In this document: one piece after another, positions 5,756 to 11,224 of the stretch | How the letters are laid out: each line of letters opens with the position of its first letter | How positions within the stretch are numbered: position 1 is the first letter of the stretch | From: Acidobacteriota bacterium | GTDB lineage: Bacteria; Acidobacteriota; Terriglobia; Bryobacterales; JACQDG01 | Reading direction: 5' to 3' | Assembly: GCA_016201185.1 (NCBI GenBank) | Contig: JACQDG010000302.1 | Location: forward strand, 1 to 11,224 | Length of the DNA stretch: 11,224 nucleotides | Position numbers and translations under genes: made by a program | The notes under the pieces: model-generated | Databases searched by the model: none | Seen by the model: the letters and a program-made list of their open reading frames with translations, nothing else | What the model was told of the DNA's origin: nothing

Positions 5756-5932
5756 TCAGCAGCACCTGGGCTGTCCGAAGCGGGCGGCTGCGCGGGCGTC
5801 GGAGAAGCGGCGCCACTCCTCGGGCGAAGGGCGCGTGCGGCGCTCTTTTAGATATCTCTCGTAGGCGCTCTGGTCGGCCAGCTCGCGCAGCAACGCCCAA
5901 AGCAGGTTTCCCGTTTTTCGGATGCGGCTCAT
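5756..5932 (-). CDS. ybdD: YbdD/YjiX family small protein (CstA partner)
   Basis: A 58-aa protein that matches the YbdD/YjiX family (PF04328, formerly DUF466): an N-terminal amphipathic helix, SAYERYL near residues 22-28, then PSPEEWRRFSDARAAARFGQ and the diagnostic C-terminal RCC. This family is nearly always encoded right after cstA-type transporters and is thought to be needed for their activity, though its mechanism is not established. The start ATG overlaps the cstA stop (ATGA) and has a strong GGAGG four bases upstream within cstA, which fixes the start. A frame open further upstream (to 6016) lies inside cstA and was discarded. Some homologues carry selenocysteine near the C-terminus. 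Here both positions are TGC (Cys) and the following TGA looks like a true stop. Confidence 0.88.
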   Translation of the reverse strand: MSRIRKTGNLLWALLRELADQSAYERYLKERRTRPSPEEWRRFSDARAAARFGQPRCC

Positions 5933-7995
5933 ACTTCCTCCGCTCCCAGTTGTGAAAGCACGAAGGGGGTTTCGAACAGGCGCGGCTCGCGGGTGCCGCG
6001 CAGGATGCCGGTCCACGCCCGGACCGAATCGAACACAATCACGATCACCATCACCGCAAAAATGGCGCAGACGGCCGCGTCCAGCCGGTTGTTGAAGATC
6101 AGCGTCTGCGTCTCGGCCAGTTTAGCGGCGGGTACCTCCCCGGCCGCCACCTGTTGGGCCAGCACGTTCGCCGCGGCGAGAAAACCCAGACGCGGCGAGG
6201 GGGAAAAGACTTTCTGGTACGAGGCCGTCATGGTCACCGCGAGCAGCCAGGCCAGCGGGACGCAGGTCACCCACATGTACCTTGCCCGGTGCATTTTCAC
6301 CAGGATGGTGGTGGCCACGCACAGGGCGATGGTGGCCAGCAACTGGTTCGAGATGCCGAACAGGGGCCACAGACTGTTGATGCCTCCCAGCGGATCAACC
6401 ACGCCCTGATAAAGAAAGTACCCCCAGCCTGCCACGACCAGGCCGCTTGTCAATAGGATGCTCGGATACCAACTGGTGCGGCCTAGAGGTTTCCAGACAT
6501 GTCCCAGCAGGTCCTGGAGCATGAAGCGCCCCACGCGCGTCCCCGCGTCCAAAATGGCCAGGATGAACAGGGCCTCGAACATGATGGCGAAGTGATACCA
6601 GATGCCCATGGCGGCCCGGCCCCCGCCGGCGCGGGCAAAGATGTGCGCCATGCCCAGGGCGAACGACGGCGCGCCGCCCGTTCGGTTGAACAGCGTCGCC
6701 TCGCCGACCTGATTGGCCAGCTCCTGCATCTCGGAGGCTTGGACCGGAAAGCCCCACGAGGAGATGGTCTGCGCCGCGGCTTCCGGCGCCGCCCCGACCA
6801 CCCCGGCCGGCGAGTTGACTGCAAAATAGGCGCCCGGCGACATGACCGAGGCGGCGATCATGGCCATGATGGCCACGGCGGATTCCATCAGCATGGAGCC
6901 GTAGCCTACCGGCCAGGCATGCCATTCTTTGGCGATCAGCTTGGGCGTGGTCCCAGAGGAGATCAGGGAGTGGAAGCCGGAAACGGCGCCACAGGCGATC
7001 GTAATGAAGCAGAAGGGGAAAATCTTGCCGGCAAAGATCGGCCCGGTGCCGTCGACGAAACGGGTGAAAGCGGGAAGCTCCAGCGACGGCCGCAGAACCA
7101 GGATGCCCGCCGCCAGCAACGCGATTACGCCCAGCTTGACGAACGTGCTCAGGTACCCGCGCGGGGCGAGCAGGAACCAGACCGGCAGGGCCGAGGCCAG
7201 AAATCCGTAAAGGATGATGGCCCACGCCAGCGCCACGGCGCCCCAGGTGAACCAGGGGGCGACGGCCGCCGATTCGGCCACCCACCGGCCGCCCAGAACG
7301 GCGAGCAGGATCAGCACGAAGCCGATGGCAGAGACCTCGAGCACCTTGCCCGGCCGCCAGTAGCGCAAGTACAGCCCCATCAGGATGGCGATGGGCATGG
7401 TGGCGGCGATGGTGAAAGTGCCCCAGGGACTACCTTTCAAGGCGTTCACCACCACCAGCGCCACCACGGCCAGCAGGATGATCATGATCATCAGCACGGA
7501 AACAAGGGCGGAGAAGCCGCCGATCTTGCCCACCTCCTCCCGCGCTATCTGCCCGAGAGATTTGCCGTCGCGGCGCATGGAGGCGAACAGGATAACGAAG
7601 TCCTGCACCGCGCCCCCTAGCACGCCGCCGATGACGATCCACAAGGCCCCGGGCAGGTAGCCGAACTGGGCAGCCAGCACTGGCCCCACCAGCGGACCTG
7701 GCCCGGCAATGGCGGCAAAATGCTGGCCCAGGACGATCCACCGGTTGGTGGGGACGAAGTCCCGGCCGTTGTTCAGCCGCTCGGAGGGCGTGGCGCGGTT
7801 GTCATCGAGCGCCATGACGCGCGCGGCGATGAACCTTCCGTAAAAGCGAAAGCCGATCAGGTAACTGCACCCGGCGGCCACCACCAGCCAGAGGCTGTTG
7901 ATATGCTCGCCGCGGTAGAAAGCTACTCCGCCCAGGCAAATGGCGGCGGCTATCGCCACGGCGATCCAGACAAGCTTCATGAGTAGAGGTTTCAT
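5929..7995 (-). CDS. cstA: CstA/BtsT family carbon starvation transporter
   Basis: A 688-aa multi-pass inner-membrane protein, close to the length of E. coli CstA and BtsT. Characterised members import pyruvate (CstA, BtsT), and CstA has also been linked to peptide uptake during starvation. The family signature is clear: NNGRDFVPTNRW at residues 75-86, then HFAAIAGPGPLVGPVLAAQF (92-111), GYLPG, GAVQDF and RRDGKSLG. Many hydrophobic spans follow to the C-terminus. ATG 7995 is nine bases after the preceding gene's stop and has only a weak ribosome site; ATG 7980 in frame is the alternative. It shares ATGA with ybdD. Nothing in the sequence (CRP or two-component sites) shows how it is regulated. 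Pyruvate as substrate is inferred from the family. Confidence 0.95.
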   Translation of the reverse strand: MKPLLMKLVWIAVAIAAAICLGGVAFYRGEHINSLWLVVAAGCSYLIGFRFYGRFIAARVMALDDNRATPSERLNNGRDFVPTNRWIVLGQHFAAIAGPGPLVGPVLAAQFGYLPGALWIVIGGVLGGAVQDFVILFASMRRDGKSLGQIAREEVGKIGGFSALVSVLMIMIILLAVVALVVVNALKGSPWGTFTIAATMPIAILMGLYLRYWRPGKVLEVSAIGFVLILLAVLGGRWVAESAAVAPWFTWGAVALAWAIILYGFLASALPVWFLLAPRGYLSTFVKLGVIALLAAGILVLRPSLELPAFTRFVDGTGPIFAGKIFPFCFITIACGAVSGFHSLISSGTTPKLIAKEWHAWPVGYGSMLMESAVAIMAMIAASVMSPGAYFAVNSPAGVVGAAPEAAAQTISSWGFPVQASEMQELANQVGEATLFNRTGGAPSFALGMAHIFARAGGGRAAMGIWYHFAIMFEALFILAILDAGTRVGRFMLQDLLGHVWKPLGRTSWYPSILLTSGLVVAGWGYFLYQGVVDPLGGINSLWPLFGISNQLLATIALCVATTILVKMHRARYMWVTCVPLAWLLAVTMTASYQKVFSPSPRLGFLAAANVLAQQVAAGEVPAAKLAETQTLIFNNRLDAAVCAIFAVMVIVIVFDSVRAWTGILRGTREPRLFETPFVLSQLGAEEV

Positions 7996-8004
7996 AGCTA
8001 GAGA

Positions 8005-8784
8005 TCAAAACTTCGGCAGGGTGCGAAGCATGGCGGCGGTGGAGCCTCCTCCCGGCAGGGGTACGGAATCGAGAGGGACCCGGCTGGTGGCGTGGATCGT
8101 CCCGATGTACCGGGCGTCGCTGCGCTGCGCTCCCATCAGTACGACGGCGTAAGAGCGCTGAGGATACCATAGAAGGTGAAACTGCACTTCCGCCGCCGAC
8201 GGGCTGATCCACTGCTCGCGGTCGGGCGGGCCGAGCTTCAGCACCACGTCGTGGTAGCCGTCCTGGCGTGTCAGGGAAAGGTAGTTCTGGTCTTGCGTGG
8301 CAACGTTACGCCGGCGAAACCAGTCCTGCGGCCGGGGCGCGCCCTCAAAGGCGAAGAGCACTACCAGCAGGCAGGCGCCCAGCCCTAGCAGCAGGGTGTA
8401 AAGAATGAGCCGGCCCAGCTTCGACTCGGTGGCGGGGGCTGCGAGCAACCCGGGCGTCCCGGCGGGCTGTGCCGGCTCGTGATCCGCGACTGGAGGGGGC
8501 GCCGGCATCTCGATCACCGCGTGCTGGTAGGGCCACACAGCGCCGCCCTTCAATTCCAGTTCCCGCGCCAGACCAACGATCAGAACCGGCTGCTCCGATT
8601 CGCTTACTGGTCCCAGGAAATGCCGCGGGATCCAGACTTCCTGGCCGGATTTCACGTTGGCCACCAAGATTTCCGACCACGTCTCGCGCACGTAAGTCCA
8701 CTTGTTGTGCTCCACGTTGCGGATGGCCGGGAAAAAACAAAAAGGCCGGCCGCCCAGCGACTGCAGTGAAGATGGCCCCGGCAT
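8005..8784 (-). CDS. Uncharacterised single-pass membrane protein
   Basis: Not a family I recognise. The protein is 259 aa from ATG 8784 (TTG 8805 would add seven residues; neither has a good ribosome site). Three parts are visible. An N-terminal soluble region (about residues 1-92) contains EVWIPRHFLGPVS and VLIVGLARELELKGGAVWPY. A Pro/Ala-rich linker (94-115) follows, then one hydrophobic helix, RLILYTLLLGLGACLLVVLF (125-144). The C-terminal region (145-259) is predicted mostly beta and includes DVVLKLGPPDREQW. The positive residues before the helix (SKLGR) and few after suggest the N-part is cytoplasmic and the C-part periplasmic. No catalytic motif or cysteine cluster was seen. It sits 27 bases after midA and nine before cstA, so probably in one operon with them. 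It may be specific to acidobacteria. Confidence 0.75.
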   Translation of the reverse strand: MPGPSSLQSLGGRPFCFFPAIRNVEHNKWTYVRETWSEILVANVKSGQEVWIPRHFLGPVSESEQPVLIVGLARELELKGGAVWPYQHAVIEMPAPPPVADHEPAQPAGTPGLLAAPATESKLGRLILYTLLLGLGACLLVVLFAFEGAPRPQDWFRRRNVATQDQNYLSLTRQDGYHDVVLKLGPPDREQWISPSAAEVQFHLLWYPQRSYAVVLMGAQRSDARYIGTIHATSRVPLDSVPLPGGGSTAAMLRTLPKF

Positions 8785-8811
8785 CGGATGATCCGAGTAT
8801 AGCAAGCGCTT

Positions 8812-9801
8812 TCAACCGTTCTTCTTCTGGATCAGCACCTGATAAGTCTCTCCCATATCGAAAAGCAGGGTCTTTAGCAACTGGCGGTGGCGAAAAGTAT
8901 CTTGCTCTAACGAGGCGGTCATGGCGGAGGCAAAATTATCGGCCTGGCCGATGGAGAGCAGAAATTGCGTCTGGGTTTGAAGCGGGGAAGGCTCCAGCCC
9001 GAGCGAAGCCCCGTGCTCAGCCAATGCGGTGAAGTTGACATGGGCGGTGATGTCCCGCTCGCCCGGGTCACGGAGGACGTCTTCGGAGGCGGTATGGCGA
9101 GAGTAGCTCATGAGCGAGCCATCGGAGAAGCGCCGGCCTCCGGCGATCTCCCCGGCCGTGTAGCCGTAATCGATGGTCAGGACCAAGCCGCGGACGAGCG
9201 AGCGGGCGATGCGCTCCAGCCAGTCGAGGGCTTCCAGGTTCACCTCGATCACTTGGCCTGGCGCCGGCCGGGGAATGAAGCGCCGGGCATAGTCCTCGAT
9301 GCGCGTGGAACAAGGCGCCCTTTCCACCCAAGCCAGCTTGTCTTTCTTTAGTCCTACTCTCCGCTCCATGAGGCGGCTGGGGCGGAACTCCACGACTTCG
9401 ACCGGCAGGGCATCGAAGAATTCGTTCGAGAACACCACGCCGACCATCTGCTCCGGCAGCGCGCCGGATCGCTTCTCCACCTCGATATAGCGAATGTGCG
9501 GCAGAAGGGCGCGGACCTCGCGCGCCGTTTCCCCCCGGCCGGCGCCCAGTTCCACGACCGTAAACTCCGGAGGTGAGCCCAGCTCGACCTCCCAGGCGAG
9601 GATCTGCTGCGCGATCAGGCGGCCAAAAACCGGCTGGACCTGCGAATTCGTGTAGTAATCGCCATGGACGCCGAAGGGATCCCGGGGGCGGGAATAATAG
9701 CCCAGCTCGGGATGGTAGAGGGCCAGGTTCATAAACTGATCGAAGGGCAGCGGGCCTGCGGCGGCGATCCGTCGGCGGATCTCCTGCTCCAGCTCGTTCA
9801 C
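8812..9801 (-). CDS. MidA/NDUFAF7-like class I SAM methyltransferase (COG1565)
   Basis: A 329-aa protein of the COG1565 family. The eukaryotic relative NDUFAF7/MidA dimethylates an arginine of complex I subunit NDUFS2; bacterial substrates are not well defined. Family marks seen: LYHPELGYYS near residue 28, DPFGVHGDYYTNSQVQPVFG (41-60), SAM motif I VVELGAGRGE (82-91), SNEFFDALPVEVVEF (125-139) and VLTIDYGY. The frame is open far upstream (to 10533), but that part is read antisense through the zincin gene. GTG 9801 gives the family's normal N-terminus (NELEQEIRRRI) and overlaps the preceding stop as GTGA, indicating translational coupling. No complex I genes are in the window, so its target cannot be inferred from context. 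Confidence 0.9.
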   Translation of the reverse strand: MNELEQEIRRRIAAAGPLPFDQFMNLALYHPELGYYSRPRDPFGVHGDYYTNSQVQPVFGRLIAQQILAWEVELGSPPEFTVVELGAGRGETAREVRALLPHIRYIEVEKRSGALPEQMVGVVFSNEFFDALPVEVVEFRPSRLMERRVGLKKDKLAWVERAPCSTRIEDYARRFIPRPAPGQVIEVNLEALDWLERIARSLVRGLVLTIDYGYTAGEIAGGRRFSDGSLMSYSRHTASEDVLRDPGERDITAHVNFTALAEHGASLGLEPSPLQTQTQFLLSIGQADNFASAMTASLEQDTFRHRQLLKTLLFDMGETYQVLIQKKNG

Positions 9802-10073
9802 GGCCGCGCGTCCCGGTCCTGAGGCGTACGGGCGAACATCTCGACCACGTAATCGTGCATGCCGTCGTAAAGCAGGCGCTGGAAGGTCCAGGGAAACTGC
9901 GAGCTTTCGAAATCGCGGGGATGAAGTTCCAGGTAATAGGTATGGAGGCCGAAGGTCTGGATCTTGAAGTCGATCACCAGCTCGATCCGGCCGTCTTTTT
10001 CGCGGGCGGAGAAATCGAACAGCGGGTGCTCGTAGCGGGCAAGCTGCTCGCGGACCTGTTCCAGGGGGCTCAT
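9798..10073 (-). CDS. Conserved-looking 91-aa protein of unknown function
   Basis: I do not recognise the family. From ATG 10073 the protein has 91 residues: an N-terminal helix (SPLEQVREQLARYEHP), alternating strands (RIELVIDFKIQTFGLHTYYL), a FESSQFPWTFQRLLYDGMHD helix and a charged tail. It has no membrane span, signal peptide or cysteine. Aromatic residues are dense in the second half, as in a compact alpha/beta fold. The frame is open to 10250, but that extension is antisense to the zincin gene and was rejected. Its stop overlaps the midA start, so the two are probably translated together and may work together. TATTCT (minus strand, 10083-10088) could be its -10 box, within the 27-bp gap shared with the zincin gene. 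Confidence 0.75.
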   Translation of the reverse strand: MSPLEQVREQLARYEHPLFDFSAREKDGRIELVIDFKIQTFGLHTYYLELHPRDFESSQFPWTFQRLLYDGMHDYVVEMFARTPQDRDARP

Positions 10074-10100
10074 CCAGCTTTGAGAATACAATAGGGAAAG

Positions 10101-10499
10101 ATGCAGCGGCGTGAGTTCGAACAGATCGTGCACCAAGCGTGGCGGCGGATCCCCGGCCGCTTTCGGCGGAAGGTGCAAAACCTGGCCATCGTGGTGGAGG
10201 AAGAGCCGGGCGGGGCCCACTTGCGCCGCGGAAGCGTGGGGCCGGGGCATACTTTGCTGGGCCTCTACGAAGGCGTGCCGCTATCCCGGCGCGGCCTCGG
10301 CTACGGCATGGTGCTGCCGGATAAGATCTCTTTGTTCCAGGGGCCGATCGAGCGCGAGGCCCGCCGCGAGGAAGACATTCCCGACATCGTCTACGAAACC
10401 CTCTGGCACGAGCTGGCGCACTACTTCGGTATGTCGGAATCCCAGGTGCGAACGGCGGAAAGGCGACGTGCCGGAGGCCGCACGTCATCCCTTCGCTGA
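10101..10499 (+). CDS. Zincin-like metallopeptidase (PF06262 / DUF1025 type)
   Basis: A 132-aa cytoplasmic protein of the small zincin family. The HExxH zinc site is HELAHYFG at residues 103-110. Other family marks are the N-terminal REFEQIVHQAWRRIP, the central LLGLYEGVPLSRR (52-64) and YGMVLPDKISLFQGPIE (68-84). Length is normal for the family, whose members are usually annotated as metallopeptidases although physiological substrates are unknown. ATG 10101 is preceded by AGGGA at short spacing, and TACAAT at 10087-10092 resembles a -10 box, which would give a very short leader. It is divergent from the 91-aa gene with only 27 bp between starts, and its 3' end overlaps the end of deoC by 15 bp in convergent orientation. 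Confidence 0.88.
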   Translation: MQRREFEQIVHQAWRRIPGRFRRKVQNLAIVVEEEPGGAHLRRGSVGPGHTLLGLYEGVPLSRRGLGYGMVLPDKISLFQGPIEREARREEDIPDIVYETLWHELAHYFGMSESQVRTAERRRAGGRTSSLR

Positions 10500-11192
10500 A
10501 ACCGTTTCCGTGGCCGCCAGGCGGGCTTTCCATTCATCCAGAATCTTGGCCGTGGCGGTGGCGCCGATGCGGCTGCAGCCGAGCTCGTGCGCTTCGATGG
10601 CCCGTTCGAGCGTGCGGATGCCGCCGGCCGCCTTGACGCGCATCTTTGGTCCGGTCGAGGCGCGCATCAGCCGGAGGTCCTCGGCGATGGCGCCCGTAGG
10701 GGCAAACCCGGTCGAGGTCTTTACGAAGTCCGCCCCGGCCCGCTCGCAAATCTTGCAGGCCTCGATTTTCAGCTCGTCGGTCAGGTAGGCGTTCTCGAAG
10801 ATCACCTTCAGGATGACGCCGTGGCGGTGGGATTCATCTGCGACCAGCCGAATCTCCCGCTCCACGTAAGAAAAATCTCTCGAGCGCAGCCGGCCGATGT
10901 TGAGGACCATATCGAGCTCGCGCGCCCCCCGGGCGATGGCGTCACGCGCCTCGAACACCTTCGTTTCCGTGGTCGCGCCGCCGTGAGGGAAGCCGATGAC
11001 GGTCGAAAGCAGCACGCCCGTGCCTTCCACGATCGGCCGTGCCAGGTCGAGGTCGGCGGGCCGCAGGCACACCGTGGCCACGCCGTAGCACACCGCCAGC
11101 CGGCAGCCCTCGACCACCTCTGCTTCGGTCAGCTCCGGGCGAAGCAGCGAATGGTCGATCATCTTGGCCAGATCTTCATATGTATTTAGCAC
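10485..11192 (-). CDS. deoC: Deoxyribose-phosphate aldolase
   Basis: This enzyme cleaves 2-deoxyribose 5-phosphate into glyceraldehyde 3-phosphate and acetaldehyde in deoxynucleoside catabolism (class I aldolase, TIM barrel, cytoplasm). Numbering from ATG 11204, the Schiff-base lysine is K162 in VKTSTGF, the second active-site lysine is K191 in VKAAGGIR, and the proton-relay Asp is D98 in ELDMVLNIG. IDHSLLRPELTE marks the N-terminus. Length (235-239 aa) is usual. I chose GTG 11192 because GGAGG (11198-11202) lies five bases upstream of it. The ATG at 11204 would place that GGAGG inside the coding region and leaves only 20 bases of visible upstream sequence. No other nucleoside-salvage gene is in view. 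The 3' end overlaps the convergent zincin gene by 15 bp. Confidence 0.95.
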   Translation of the reverse strand: MLNTYEDLAKMIDHSLLRPELTEAEVVEGCRLAVCYGVATVCLRPADLDLARPIVEGTGVLLSTVIGFPHGGATTETKVFEARDAIARGARELDMVLNIGRLRSRDFSYVEREIRLVADESHRHGVILKVIFENAYLTDELKIEACKICERAGADFVKTSTGFAPTGAIAEDLRLMRASTGPKMRVKAAGGIRTLERAIEAHELGCSRIGATATAKILDEWKARLAATETVSAKG

Positions 11193-11197
11193 GGCGG

Positions 11198-11202
11198 CCT
11201 CC
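11198..11202 (-). promoter_or_regulatory. Shine-Dalgarno GGAGG deciding the deoC start
   Basis: GGAGG with a five-base spacer (CCGCC) before GTG 11192 on the minus strand. It overlaps the last base of the competing ATG at 11202-11204, so both starts cannot use it. Confidence 0.5.
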
Positions 11203-11212
11203 ATACGCTGAT

Positions 11213-11218
11213 ATGATA
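11213..11218 (-). promoter_or_regulatory. Possible deoC -10 box
   Basis: The minus strand reads TATCAT, one mismatch from TATAAT. A transcript would start near 11206, leaving about 14 bases before GTG 11192, just enough for the GGAGG. The -35 region is outside the window. Confidence 0.35.
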
Positions 11219-11224
11219 GGCGAA

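Noticed and set aside
5756..5758. Selenocysteine reading of the TGA after Cys-Cys in ybdD
   Set aside because: The protein already ends in the normal RCC. Reading through would enter the tRNA gene with no early stop, and I saw no SECIS-like hairpin right after the TGA.
6395..7285. Minus-strand open frame of 296 codons in another frame of cstA
   Set aside because: It is out of frame with the clear CstA protein, and its Gly/Arg/His-rich composition is that of a shadow frame.
6499..7620. Long plus-strand open frame (373 codons)
   Set aside because: It is antisense to cstA, has a Gly/His/Arg/Gln composition typical of GC-rich antisense frames, and shows no recognisable domain.
10074..10250. Upstream extension of the 91-aa gene
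   Set aside because: It overlaps the start half of the zincin gene on the other strand and lacks the compact composition of the downstream part.
9802..10533. N-terminal extension of the MidA-type methyltransferase
   Set aside because: This part is Arg/Pro/Ala-rich and read antisense through the zincin gene and out of frame through the 91-aa gene. The family N-terminus begins at GTG 9801.
1..11224. CRISPR array, intact insertion sequence, integrase or rRNA
   Set aside because: None was seen: no regularly spaced repeats, no transposase or recombinase frame, and no rRNA-like sequence.

Overview
The window is high-GC bacterial DNA, most likely from an acidobacterium of the Solibacter/Bryobacter type. 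The main clue is a fragment at 3961-4143 that reads like the TIGR03437 C-terminal domain, which is largely a Solibacter-lineage family. The rest of the gene content (COG1565 methyltransferase, CstA/YbdD, DUF1025-type zincin, DeoC) fits but does not prove this. No sequence search was possible, so all family calls are by eye.

Left part (1-4734): a rearranged surface-glycan region. It holds the last 29 codons of an NAD-dependent epimerase, an FkbM methyltransferase on the minus strand, a divergently transcribed GT-C (family 39-like) membrane glycosyltransferase ending in a good intrinsic terminator, and a class I SAM methyltransferase broken by a one-base frameshift. Then come two gene fragments in different frames: a TIGR03437 domain piece and a second copy of the epimerase C-terminus. 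The two epimerase ends form a direct repeat (1-163 and 4323-4484) that brackets the whole cassette. Positions 4413-4734 contain no gene but do contain palindromes.

Middle (4735-5730): a two-gene type II toxin-antitoxin module (small antitoxin plus PIN-domain toxin, GTGA overlap). It is flanked by 11-bp direct repeats, followed by a long hairpin and a tRNA-Gln(TTG) gene on the minus strand.

Right part (5756-11224): an ordinary-looking housekeeping block, mostly on the minus strand. In transcription order it contains a 91-aa protein of unknown function, a MidA/NDUFAF7-type methyltransferase, a single-pass membrane protein of unknown function, the CstA carbon-starvation transporter and its small partner YbdD. 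The genes overlap or are separated by at most 27 bases, so one operon is plausible, with tRNA-Gln 26 bases downstream. A zincin-like metallopeptidase is divergent from this operon and converges, with a 15-bp overlap, on deoC (deoxyribose-phosphate aldolase) at the right edge.

No CRISPR array, intact insertion sequence, integrase or rRNA was seen. The points most worth a second look are the repeat-bracketed glycan cassette, the repeat-flanked toxin-antitoxin module, and the two uncharacterised proteins next to midA and cstA.
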